A stretch of 60,730 nt of DNA. Origin: JAIOQA01 sp035493675. GTDB lineage: Bacteria > Myxococcota_A > Polyangia > Haliangiales > Haliangiaceae. The stretch is from positions 1 through 60,730 of the forward strand of contig DATJIA010000322.1 of assembly GCA_035493675.1 (NCBI GenBank), in the 5' to 3' direction. This document shows positions 23,936 to 32,539 of the stretch, piece after piece. The notes below the pieces were generated by a model that made no database searches, had not been told where the DNA came from, and was given only the letters and a program-made list of their open reading frames with translations. Position 1 is the stretch's first letter, and every line of letters starts with the position of its first letter. Both the position numbers and the translations under genes were made by a program.

Positions 23936-25548
23936 GGCGCATCTCCGAACGTGTGGCAGCCCGTGCAGAGCGCGGCCTGCGGCTCGTGATCCTTGCGGTC
24001 GGCGTGACAGCCGAGGCAGGTCGCGCGATCGGGGAAGGTCTCGCCATGCGGTTGATGGCAGCTCGTGCAGGTCGCGTGCCCGTTGACCGCGTGCATCCCG
24101 TGCAGCTGTGATCGATCGTGGCAGGTCGCGCACGACGGCGGCTTCGCGTTGGCGCCCGGCGCGTGCGGGCGATGGCACTTCTCGCACGGCTGCGACACGT
24201 GCGGGCCGCGCTTGCGATCGGCGTGGCAGCCGATGCAGGTCGCGACGTTCGGCTTGAGCGCGCCCGAGTGGATCTCGTGGCAGCGCGAGCACTGCGCGTG
24301 GCCCTGCGGCACCGTCGATGCTTGCTCCGCGTGGCAGGTCGCGCACGCCGGCGGCTGCGCGGGATCGTGCGGGTTGCGCTGGTGGCAGTTGCCGCAGTCG
24401 CTGTGGCCCGTCGACGGCGCGATCGCCGGCTTCGCGCCGACGCGCCGCGCGTGACACCCGAGACAGAACGTCGTCCCGAACGTGCGCTTGAACGCGTGCT
24501 GCTGATGACAATCGACGCAGCGCGCGCCGCGATGGAACGCGCGATCGTCGTGCGCCTTGGTGTGGCACGTGCTGCACGCCTGCACCGGCACGCCGGCGGT
24601 GTCGACGCCGGTGTGCGGCGGGTGGCAGCCGATGCAGTTGGTCGGGTGCTCGGGGTGGACGTCGGCGTGACAGCTCGTGCAGCGATCGGCGGCGGTCTTC
24701 GGCGCGTGCGGATCGTGGCAGCTCTGGCAGCGCGCGTGCTCGGGCACCCGGCTCGACGCCAGCGCGCGATGCTCGCCGTGACATCCGGTGCACGCGCGCA
24801 CCTCGTCCTTCGCGAACTTGTGCGGCGCGTGGCAGCCGGTGCACTCGTGGCCGTTCGCGAAGGTCGCGGTCGCGGGGATCTTCGGCTCGCGGTCGCGATG
24901 ACAAGGCGCGCAGCGCGCGCGCGCGTTCACCGCCGGATCGTGGCGGCCGTGGCACGCGAGGCAGGCGCCGGTCGCCGGATCGTCGTCGGCGTGGTGGCGG
25001 GTCGCGTGATCGTCGTGGCAGCCGGTGCAGGTCGGCGGCTTCGCGGCCTTCTCGCCGTGCGGGCTGTGGCAACGGCCGCACGTCTCCGACGGATCCTTCG
25101 CGAGCAAGGTCGGATCGCCGTGCGGGCGCGGATGACAGCGGCCGCATCCCCACGCGGCCTCGGCGGTCGTGCGCGCGTCGAGGAAGTCGTGACAGCTCGT
25201 GCACTCGCGCGCGTCGGCGTCGGCGACCGACTTGTGCAGCGCGAGATCGCGCTCGGGATGACACGCGAGGCATCGATCGCGATCCGGCTTCGCGAAGCCG
25301 TCGGCGCGGATCGCGTGGCACTCGTTGCACGAGATCGCGGGCGACGCGCCGAGGTGCGCGGCGTGCAGCGTGAAGTCGGTGACGTGCCCGGTCGACGCGC
25401 CGCGACCCCGGACGTGGACGTCGTGATCGAGCTCGATCGCGGGCGCCGCGGCGGGCTCGGGCGTCGCGGGCGCGAGGACCGCCGTCGACGCGGCGATCCC
25501 GGCGAACGCAACGACGTACACGCCTGCCGCGAAGACGCGACGAGACAC
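23932..25548 (-). CDS. 25-haem c-type cytochrome
   Basis: A 538-residue exported protein with an N-terminal hydrophobic signal or anchor (about 5-28) and, by direct count, 25 CXXCH motifs between residues about 74 and 532, roughly one per 18 residues in that stretch. Many are followed at 2-3 residues by another His (CHxPH, CHxxH), suited to bis-His ligation and close haem stacking. Such density is typical of periplasmic or extracellular electron conduits. GTG 25548 has an excellent GGGAGG eight bases upstream. First gene of the six-gene operon leading to the NrfD-type quinone complex, so it probably carries electrons to or from that complex. It is tandemly repetitive and has no other domain I recognise. 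Confidence 0.9.
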   Translation of the reverse strand: MSRRVFAAGVYVVAFAGIAASTAVLAPATPEPAAAPAIELDHDVHVRGRGASTGHVTDFTLHAAHLGASPAISCNECHAIRADGFAKPDRDRCLACHPERDLALHKSVADADARECTSCHDFLDARTTAEAAWGCGRCHPRPHGDPTLLAKDPSETCGRCHSPHGEKAAKPPTCTGCHDDHATRHHADDDPATGACLACHGRHDPAVNARARCAPCHRDREPKIPATATFANGHECTGCHAPHKFAKDEVRACTGCHGEHRALASSRVPEHARCQSCHDPHAPKTAADRCTSCHADVHPEHPTNCIGCHPPHTGVDTAGVPVQACSTCHTKAHDDRAFHRGARCVDCHQQHAFKRTFGTTFCLGCHARRVGAKPAIAPSTGHSDCGNCHQRNPHDPAQPPACATCHAEQASTVPQGHAQCSRCHEIHSGALKPNVATCIGCHADRKRGPHVSQPCEKCHRPHAPGANAKPPSCATCHDRSQLHGMHAVNGHATCTSCHQPHGETFPDRATCLGCHADRKDHEPQAALCTGCHTFGDAP

Positions 25549-25640
25549 GAAACCTCCCGCGATCCGGACGGATCTTGGGCTTGCGCTCCTTCAAGTCCCG
25601 CGCCGCGCCAATTTCGCGAAGGCCCGTCTTCGCGTCCCCG

Positions 25641-25677
25641 AAAAAGCGCAAGCGGCGCGTCCGGGTGGACGCGCCGC
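25641..25677 (-). terminator. Rho-independent-type terminator after SLH gene
   Basis: An 11-bp perfect stem (GCGGCGCGTCC, 25652-25662, with its complement at 25667-25677) and a 4-base loop, followed on the minus strand by TTGCGCTTTTT. It lies 35 bases past the stop at 25712 and separates that gene from the cytochrome operon. Confidence 0.75.
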
Positions 25678-25711
25678 TGCGGTTTCTGCGTGGACTACGG
25701 TTCCTGCGCCG

Positions 25712-28700
25712 CTACGGCAGCAGCACCGGCAGGTTGTAGCCCTTCACGATCCACACGGCCATGTTGCCGCGCGGGATCGCGACGGTCGGGCAGAACTTCC
25801 CACCGCCGCACCCCGCGTCGTAGCCGCGGTGCGCGACCTCTTCGATCCACGCCGCGTTCGGATCCGACGCGGGCACGTCGCTGAACAGCGTGCCGGTCGC
25901 CGGAGGCGGAACGTAGCTCGGACCTTCGAGCGTGCGGAGGAAGACCTGCGCGCTGTCGCCGCGGGTGAGGTTGACGAGCGGGCAGAACTTGCCCGGGTTG
26001 CCCGGCGCGCAGCCGTCCATCAAGCCTCGCGTGTAGATGTCCTCGACGAAGTCCGCGCCGTACGACTCGGGCGCGACGTCCGAGAACAACAGGCCGCTCG
26101 GCGGCGGCGGCGCGTACATGCCGCCGAACAGCGCACGCAGCCCCCACACCGCGTAGTACGAGCGCTGCAGGCCGCCGCCCGGGCAGAACTTCCCGGGCGC
26201 GCATCCGTACGCGATGCCCGCGCCCGCGAGCGCGTGCACGTACGGATCGTACTTGTTGTTCGCGGGCACGTCGGTGAACGCGACCGTCACCGCGAGCGGC
26301 ACCGCGGCCGTCGGATACGGCGTGTCGCTGACCGGCTCGAGCTGCAGGAAGCGCACGCCCGGCGTCAACCAGCGCGCGTCGACGGACACCGTGACGGTGA
26401 GCGACGAGTGCGGCGGGACGACGGCCGGGTTCGGCGACTCCGACAGCCAGTCGAGATCGCGCAAGCACGACGACATCTCGCCCGACGGCGCGACGACGAC
26501 CTTGGACGTGCCTTGATTGACCGCGAGGAAGTTTCCGTCGCAGTCGAAGTCGAGGCCCGCTTGCTGGTAGTCGCCGAACGCCGGCGCGCCGCCGTCGGTC
26601 AGCTCCATCGTCGACAGGATCGCCAGGCTCGACGCGTCGAGCACGTAGACGTCCGGCGCCGACGCCGCGTCGTTCGTGAGCACGAACAGGTGGTTCGTGC
26701 GCGGATTGAACGCGAGGCCCGCGATGTTCAGGCTCATGTTCACGCGGCGCAGGATCGCGCCGGTCGCGTCGAACTGCACGATCGCGCCGTCGGTCCACGA
26801 GCCCGCGTAGAACGTGTCGGTGCCCGGGTCGTAGGCGAGGCCGCGCTCGTTGGTCGAGAACTGCGGGCAGATCGTCTTGCCGGTGACCGTGTGCGCCACC
26901 GGATCGACCTCGTGGATGCAGTTGTCGCCGCCGACGTTGACCTGCCAGATCGTCTGCGTCTTGCTGTCGTACGCGCCGTCGGCCGCGAAGACGTTGTCGT
27001 ACGTCATGTCGATCGTCGCGCCGGTCGCCTGCTCGTTCACGAACTCGTGCAGCTTGCGATCGCCGTTGAGCGCGCCGATCGCGCCGACCCAGGTGCCGCC
27101 GGTGTCGCCGTCGAACGCGATGCCCCAGGCGCCGGTGAGCCCGGTCGGGTACACGAGCTTCGTCGAGACCTCGGTGTTGCGCGCGGTGGTCGGCGCCGAG
27201 TGGATGAGATCCTCGGCGGCGTCGGGCTCGCTCAGGCCTTCGCCCTCGACGCGCAGCTGCGACGTCGCGAACGGACCGTTCGGCCGCTGACCGTTCAGCG
27301 CCTGCACCTCGCTCCACTGCACCGTCGCCGGCGCGCCGCCGTCGTTGATCAGCGTGAGCGTCGCGGACGCCGTGCCCTCGTACGGCACGCGGATGCGCAG
27401 CGACGTCGGATCGACGCGGACCTTGCCCGCGGGCAGCGCGACGTCGTAGCGGCGCGCGCCGTTGATCTCGGGGATCGCGAGCTCGGTCGCGGTGCCGTAC
27501 TTCGGCGCGGTCGCGGTGAGCATCGCCGGGGCCGCCGGGATCCACGTCCAGTAGAAGCCGTCGGCCTGGTTCGGATCGTCGGGCGTCGCGAACGACTTCA
27601 CGGTCGAGTTGCCGAGCGTGACCGTCGCGCCGTTGACCGGCAGGCCGGTGTTCTCGTCGGTGACGTTGCCGAAGATCAGGCCGCCCAGCATGTACTGGCA
27701 CGCCGAGACCGAGCTGATCTGGAGGTTGTCGATCTGCCACCAGAACTCCCAGTCGAGCGCGACGTACGTGATGCGCAGGCGCGCGTCGGCGACGCCGTTC
27801 GCCGCTTGCGTGCCGAGCACGAGGTGACCCGACGCGTTCGCGGTCTGCTCGGACAAGAGGACCCACGACGTGCCGTTCCAGATCTCGATCTTCGCGTCGG
27901 TCATGCCGGGCTGATAGACGAGCAGGTTCTGATCGAGCTCGACGCGCAGCGTGTCGTTCGGACCGAGCGCGCTGAGATCGAACGCCGGCGAGGTCATCAC
28001 CGTGTTCATCACGACGCTGGGGCCGCACGCGTCGGCGTCCGCGATCGCGAACGAGCCGGTGCCGCCGGTCGAGTTCTGGCGGCCGGCGGCGACGCCGTCG
28101 GTCCAGTCCGGGTGCGTCGACGCGCAGCCGGTCGTCGTGTTCTCGACGGTCCAGCCGGCGGGCGGCACGCCCGCTTCGAACGCCTCGGCCGGCGCGAGCG
28201 GCGTGATCGTGCGCGTGTAGCCGGGCGCGTCGCAGGTCGCCTGGTTCGCGTAGAGTCCGAAGCTGACGAGCAGCTCACCCGAGAGCGGCGTCACCGGACG
28301 CGACGTCGAATCGTAGCCGGGGATCTGCGAGACGACCGTCGCCGTGTAGTCGGTGCCGCCGAACAGCGTCACCTCGTAGTAGCCGGTCTCCGGATCGGTG
28401 AACGCGACGACCGGCTCGCTGCCGGCCGACGAGAACGTCACCTTCGAGTAGACGGGCCACAGCGCGTGGGTCGCGTCGTAGACGAAGCCGTGCACGGTGA
28501 CGTGCGGCGCCGCCTCGAGCGCGAAGTTCTCGACGATGTCGTCGCCCTCCGCGACCGCGACGCCCGAGATCGTCTGCGGGAAGTAGCCGAGCTTCTCCGC
28601 CTTCACGTCGTACGTGCCGGGGAAGACGTTGATCGAGTAGTGACCGTCGGCGCCGGTCAACGCCGAGAACGATCCGGCGTGGACGCGCGCGCCGGCGAGC

Positions 28701-30439
28701 GGCGTGCTCGCGCTGTCGGTCACCGTGCCCTCGATGCGGCCGATGCCCTTCGCGGCGCAGCCGGGCAGCGAGAACGACGCGATGTGCGTGTGCCAGTTGA
28801 CCTGGCCCTCGGTGCCCATGTACTCGCCCGCGTACCAGAACGTGCAGTCGTCGGTCTCGTCGATCGACATCGACGAGTAGTCACCCCAGCGCGACAGGCC
28901 TTCCTCCGACGAGCCGCCGGTCGCGATCTCCGCTTCGCCTTGCGACAGCTCGCCAATCGGATCGCCGGCGAGGCGCGCGGCGTAGCGGAGCGACGGGAAG
29001 ACCGAGCCCGACGACGCGGTGTAACCGACCGCGAGGTTGCCGGAGCCGTCCATCGCGATCGAGCCCATCCAGCGCGACGTGCCGTCCTGCGGCGCGAACG
29101 TACCGGTCTGGAACAGCTCGGGTTGCGTCGACGGGTTGCGGATCTCGGCCCAGCGGATGCCGAACTGGCCGCCGCCGACGTCGGTGGTGTGCGTCACCGC
29201 GAGCGACTCGTGATCGCCGAAGTTGCGATACGCGAGGCGGTACATCGTGAAGCCGGTCAGGCCGTCGAGCTTGTTCTGCGAGTTCGGCTGCGTGACGCAG
29301 CCCGACCAGCAGCTCGCGCTGAACTCCGGGACATTGATGTCGAGCGGACCCGCGAGCGTGGACTGGGTCGGATCGATCCAGTCGACGTGCATCGCCCACA
29401 GCTTGTAGGTGTCGTGGGTCGGATCGGGATTCGAGCCTTCCACTTCATCGTCGGAGGCGTGGACGATGTAGTTCGGCGCGCCCGCGGGCGGCGGCGCGCG
29501 ACCTTCGAGGTGCGACGGCTGCACGCTGTCGAGCCCCGGCAGGTTCGGATCGGTGATGTCGAACCGCACGCCGGCGGCGGGCAGGCCCTGCACCATCGAC
29601 TCGCGATCGAACGCGATCACGGCGTTGGTGAGGCCGTTGCCGATGAACTCGCGGACCGACAGGTAGTAGCCGTCGGGCCAGAGCGTCATCTTCGGGTAGT
29701 CGTTCAGACCGCCCGACGTGATCAGGTAGTCGTACGTGTAATAAGGACCGAGCGGATCGGGCGTCTTCGACACCGCGATGCACTGGTGGCCGTCGTTCGA
29801 GATCGCGAACTGCGAGAAGACCCACCGATCGGCGAGCGAGTCGTAGATCACGATCGGATCGCCGTTGTTGTTCGACGCGCACATCGATCCGGCCATGCCG
29901 GACCACGGCGTGTTGCCGGGCGACGGACCGGCGAGGAGCGTGCCGGTCTTGTCGTAGACGGCGATCGACAGGTTGACCCACTCGACGTAGTGGTTCGGAC
30001 CGACGTCGCCGTTGGTGTCGGGAGGCGCGACGAAGTCGACGTTGCCGGTGCCGTCGAACGAGATCGTCGGCGACGGCGCGGCGTTGATCGCCTTCTTCTG
30101 GCGGACGGGATCCTGCTTGGTCCCGTTCGACAGCTTGTGGGCGAGCGAGGGTGGCGCGTGCAGCGGAATCTGCCGCAGCGCTCCCTTCGCGAACGGCTTC
30201 GGCGCGCGCTTCAGGATCTGCGAGAGTGGCGCCGACTCGCCGCGCGCGACCGGATACATGATCCGCGGGCGCTGGTTGGTGGCTGGCATGCCGCCGTGAC
30301 CGGGGTCGAACCAGACGGGCTGGATCGCCGGCTGCTGCGGTTGCGGTTGATCCGGCGGCTCACCGCTCGGATCGCTCGAGCACGCGCTCGCCGCAATGGC
30401 GAAGAACGCGGCCCACGACAAACTGCTTCGTGCCTTCAC
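25712..30439 (-). CDS. Giant surface lipoprotein with carboxypeptidase-like repeats and three SLH domains
   Basis: A 1575-residue exported lipoprotein (FAIAASAC lipobox) starting at GTG 30439, which has GGAGGG about eight bases upstream. The N-terminal half (about 110-580) looks like a beta-propeller-type region with repeated strand motifs. It is followed by carboxypeptidase-regulatory-like domains (GRIEGTVTDSASTPLAGARV near 590, another near 960), a jelly-roll-like region between them and a second propeller-like segment (about 1130-1350). Three SLH domains close the protein (about 1395-1570), each with FxDV and a paired-Cys motif GCxxGxFCP, which is unusual and could form disulphides. It probably binds the cell surface. 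A terminator follows at 25641-25677. Confidence 0.85.
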   Translation of the reverse strand: MKARSSLSWAAFFAIAASACSSDPSGEPPDQPQPQQPAIQPVWFDPGHGGMPATNQRPRIMYPVARGESAPLSQILKRAPKPFAKGALRQIPLHAPPSLAHKLSNGTKQDPVRQKKAINAAPSPTISFDGTGNVDFVAPPDTNGDVGPNHYVEWVNLSIAVYDKTGTLLAGPSPGNTPWSGMAGSMCASNNNGDPIVIYDSLADRWVFSQFAISNDGHQCIAVSKTPDPLGPYYTYDYLITSGGLNDYPKMTLWPDGYYLSVREFIGNGLTNAVIAFDRESMVQGLPAAGVRFDITDPNLPGLDSVQPSHLEGRAPPPAGAPNYIVHASDDEVEGSNPDPTHDTYKLWAMHVDWIDPTQSTLAGPLDINVPEFSASCWSGCVTQPNSQNKLDGLTGFTMYRLAYRNFGDHESLAVTHTTDVGGGQFGIRWAEIRNPSTQPELFQTGTFAPQDGTSRWMGSIAMDGSGNLAVGYTASSGSVFPSLRYAARLAGDPIGELSQGEAEIATGGSSEEGLSRWGDYSSMSIDETDDCTFWYAGEYMGTEGQVNWHTHIASFSLPGCAAKGIGRIEGTVTDSASTPLAGARVHAGSFSALTGADGHYSINVFPGTYDVKAEKLGYFPQTISGVAVAEGDDIVENFALEAAPHVTVHGFVYDATHALWPVYSKVTFSSAGSEPVVAFTDPETGYYEVTLFGGTDYTATVVSQIPGYDSTSRPVTPLSGELLVSFGLYANQATCDAPGYTRTITPLAPAEAFEAGVPPAGWTVENTTTGCASTHPDWTDGVAAGRQNSTGGTGSFAIADADACGPSVVMNTVMTSPAFDLSALGPNDTLRVELDQNLLVYQPGMTDAKIEIWNGTSWVLLSEQTANASGHLVLGTQAANGVADARLRITYVALDWEFWWQIDNLQISSVSACQYMLGGLIFGNVTDENTGLPVNGATVTLGNSTVKSFATPDDPNQADGFYWTWIPAAPAMLTATAPKYGTATELAIPEINGARRYDVALPAGKVRVDPTSLRIRVPYEGTASATLTLINDGGAPATVQWSEVQALNGQRPNGPFATSQLRVEGEGLSEPDAAEDLIHSAPTTARNTEVSTKLVYPTGLTGAWGIAFDGDTGGTWVGAIGALNGDRKLHEFVNEQATGATIDMTYDNVFAADGAYDSKTQTIWQVNVGGDNCIHEVDPVAHTVTGKTICPQFSTNERGLAYDPGTDTFYAGSWTDGAIVQFDATGAILRRVNMSLNIAGLAFNPRTNHLFVLTNDAASAPDVYVLDASSLAILSTMELTDGGAPAFGDYQQAGLDFDCDGNFLAVNQGTSKVVVAPSGEMSSCLRDLDWLSESPNPAVVPPHSSLTVTVSVDARWLTPGVRFLQLEPVSDTPYPTAAVPLAVTVAFTDVPANNKYDPYVHALAGAGIAYGCAPGKFCPGGGLQRSYYAVWGLRALFGGMYAPPPPSGLLFSDVAPESYGADFVEDIYTRGLMDGCAPGNPGKFCPLVNLTRGDSAQVFLRTLEGPSYVPPPATGTLFSDVPASDPNAAWIEEVAHRGYDAGCGGGKFCPTVAIPRGNMAVWIVKGYNLPVLLP

Positions 30440-30884
30440 AAGTTCCCTCCTCGAGTGGACGGCTCAGGTCCGCGCGCGCGCGAGTGCAAGGACCGCGTCG
30501 TCGGGATCGCGCGATCGCGCGACCGCGTCGTCCGGAAGGCAGCGTGCGGCGACGTCTGGCATTCGCGCCGTGAAGCGCGAGGTGCGTCGCGGTCACTTTC
30601 GAATTCGATCGCGCATCGCGTGATGCGAGGTACACGCTGCGGTTCGCGCGATCTCGTCGCGTGGAAGACGCACGACGAATGGAATTACGCGATCGTAGCG
30701 TCCTGCCCCGATGACAGAGAACGACTGACCTCAGCGTCGCAGTCGCACCCCGACCACCGAGCGCTCGTGACACACCGTGCGCTCGGGCCTCGCTTTTGGA
30801 CCGGGAACGTATCGGATTGACTGGAAACTGTTAGGGCCCTCGCTTGCAGAACCAGAGGTCGTGAGCGGAGTCGTCCTTCCCGTG
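30440..30884. other. 445-bp intergenic region, divergent promoters
   Basis: Lies between the divergent SLH lipoprotein and haem-oxygenase-like genes. The right half (about 30590-30860) is less GC-rich than the genes and should hold promoters for both sides. A TTGACT at about 30818 and GGGAAC at 30801 are candidate elements, neither with a convincing partner box. I see no RNA gene. Short in-frame stretches here lack coding character. Confidence 0.4.
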
Positions 30885-31475
30885 ATGTCGCGTCTCCGGA
30901 CCGCCACGTGCGATCTCGAGGACGAAGTGCAGCGCGTGATCGAACGCGAGACGCCCGCGCTCGCGATGGAGCGATACCGCGTGTTCCTCGCGCGCATGTA
31001 CGGCTTCCACGCGCCGCTCGATCGCCGCTTGCTGCTGCGCGCCGAGCTCGCGCACGTGTTGCCCGATCTGCCGCAGCGTCAGAAGACGGATCTGATCGCG
31101 ACGGATCTGGTCGCGCTCGGCGTCGAGCGCGAGACGCTCGACGAGCTGCCGCGCTGCGGTGACCTGCCGGATCTCGCGGATCTCGCCACGGCGCTCGGCT
31201 GCTTGTACGTGCTCGAGGTCGCGGCGGTCGCGGCGGAGGCGGTGCGTCCGCTCTTGCCGGCGACCCTCGCGCAGGCATCGCGCTACCTCGGCACCGCCGA
31301 CGACGAGACCGAGGATCGCTGGCTCGCGTTCGTGCGCGTCGTCGAGGATCACGCGCGGTCGCGCGCGATCGGCGATCGCGTCGTCACCGGCGCGCTCGAG
31401 ACCTTCGAGGCGCTGGTGCGCTGGCTGGGCCCGGCGGTGCCGCGGCCGCGGGATATGTTACGCGCCGTCGTCTGA
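30885..31475 (+). CDS. Haem-oxygenase-like protein with degenerate haem site
   Basis: A 196-residue all-helical protein resembling bacterial haem oxygenases of the BphO/PigA type: LRTATCDLEDEVQ at the N-terminus, YRVFLARMYGFHAPLD, the LPDLPQRQKTDLIATDLVALGV segment and GCLYVLE. In true haem oxygenases the N-terminal motif is LRxATxxxHxxLD, with the proximal His. Here that position is Glu. The distal GSTLGG motif after YVLE is replaced by VAAVAAE. So it probably does not cleave haem normally. ATG 30885 was chosen because the family begins near LRxAT, but GTG 30861 or 30777 are possible. The 3' end overlaps the opposite-strand DUF488 gene by 92 bases. Confidence 0.65.
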   Translation: MSRLRTATCDLEDEVQRVIERETPALAMERYRVFLARMYGFHAPLDRRLLLRAELAHVLPDLPQRQKTDLIATDLVALGVERETLDELPRCGDLPDLADLATALGCLYVLEVAAVAAEAVRPLLPATLAQASRYLGTADDETEDRWLAFVRVVEDHARSRAIGDRVVTGALETFEALVRWLGPAVPRPRDMLRAVV

Positions 31476-31950
31476 CCTTCGCGAACGAGGTCAGCTCGTG
31501 CGGGTTCGCGCGGGTCGCGCTCATGATGTGCGCGACCGGGACCTCACGCGCGACCAGCGCGTCGGCGACCAGCGATCGGTGACAGCGCCACGGCACCGCC
31601 TCGGCGCACATGATCGCGATCGGACCGTCGAGCTCCAGCAGGTCGTCGAGCGCGTGCTCGAACTCGGGCGTCTGCATGTAGTCGGCGTAGCCGCGGAAGC
31701 TCGGGTTGCGCCAGGCGGCGTTCGGCGAGTCCTTCGCGGCGCGGCGGAGCCCGCCGAGCTCCTTCCGATATGTGTAGGCGATGCGGCGGTTGCGCAGGGC
31801 GCGCCCGAGGGCGCCGCGCCCGTACTGCGGGTTCGCGCGCGAGCGCGGGATCGTGCGGATGTCGACGAGGCGCTTCACGCCGTGGGCGCGGAGCAGCGCG
31901 ATGAAGTCTTCGATCGGGCGGGTCGAGTGACCGATCGTGAAGATCGTCAT
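31384..31950 (-). CDS. DUF488 family protein
   Basis: A 188-residue cytosolic protein of the DUF488 family (PF04343). The family hallmarks are present: TIGHSTRPIEDFIALLRAHGVKRLVDIRTIPRSRANPQY at the N-terminus, ELGGLR near residue 65 and CAEAVPWRCHRSLVADAL with the conserved Cys/His pair near 115-125. Function is unknown in the family, although the Cys-His motif suggests a nucleotide- or metal-related role. The C-terminal tail (about 155-188) is Ala/Pro/Arg-rich and covers the end of the haem-oxygenase-like gene on the other strand. ATG 31950 is divergent from the coiled-coil gene at 31970. Confidence 0.85.
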   Translation of the reverse strand: MTIFTIGHSTRPIEDFIALLRAHGVKRLVDIRTIPRSRANPQYGRGALGRALRNRRIAYTYRKELGGLRRAAKDSPNAAWRNPSFRGYADYMQTPEFEHALDDLLELDGPIAIMCAEAVPWRCHRSLVADALVAREVPVAHIMSATRANPHELTSFAKVRRRRVTYPAAAAPPGPASAPAPRRSRARR

Positions 31951-31969
31951 AGGTAAGTATAGTGACGGG

Positions 31970-32539
31970 ATGAAGGAGAAGGCATCGCCCCTCGCCGAGT
32001 CCGCCGCGTCGTTCGAGGCCGAGCTCGCCCGCTACGCGACCCTGGCGGAGACGTTCGTGCGCGCCGGCCTGTCGACGACCAAGCAGCTCGAGCGCGCGAA
32101 CACCGCGATCGAGGAGATCGTCGCGCAGGAGGAGCGGCTGTCGGCGGCGGGGCAGCAGCTGATCGAGGCGGTCACCGCGGCGCGCAAGCGACAAGAGGTG
32201 CTCGCGCAGCAGGTGATCGATCGCCTGCCCGAGATCCGGACGCGCAACGCGACCCTGCGCGAGCTGCTCACCGAGATGGCGGCGATCGGCGGCGACACCG
32301 CGAGCTTGAACGATCGCGCGTCGGTGATCTCGGCGGACGGCCCCGAGGCGGCGCGGCGCAACCCGGCGGCGCGCGAGCTGGCCGAGAGCATGAACGCGTT
32401 GCAAGAGCGCGCGGCCAAGCTCGCCGACCGCGCGCGCGAGGCCGACTTCGAGGAGCTCGCGAACCAGGCGCACGCGCTGCACCAGCGGTTGCACGCGGCG
32501 TGGAAGAAGCTCGACAAGGCCGTGCCGCTGCCGAGCTAA
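31970..32539 (+). CDS. Coiled-coil protein of unknown function
   Basis: A 189-residue hydrophilic, nearly all-helical protein rich in Ala, Glu, Arg and Leu with heptad-like spacing through residues 10-180, predicting long coiled coils. No signal peptide, membrane segment or catalytic motif is visible, and I do not recognise a family. ATG 31970 is preferred over the GTG at 31937 because the latter would place the start inside the divergent DUF488 gene and add residues without coiled-coil character. It converges with the flavoenzyme gene. The two stops overlap by two bases within 32536-32539. Confidence 0.65.
   Translation: MKEKASPLAESAASFEAELARYATLAETFVRAGLSTTKQLERANTAIEEIVAQEERLSAAGQQLIEAVTAARKRQEVLAQQVIDRLPEIRTRNATLRELLTEMAAIGGDTASLNDRASVISADGPEAARRNPAARELAESMNALQERAAKLADRAREADFEELANQAHALHQRLHAAWKKLDKAVPLPS

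Noticed and set aside
25829..30820. 1663-codon open frame antisense to the SLH lipoprotein
   Set aside because: It mirrors the real gene in very GC-rich DNA, has Arg/Val/His-rich composition without domains, and the minus strand holds a coherent lipoprotein with terminator and Shine-Dalgarno.
30590..30860. Possible small RNA or riboswitch before the haem-oxygenase-like gene
   Set aside because: No recognisable aptamer core or terminator. The hairpins are short and generic for GC-rich DNA.
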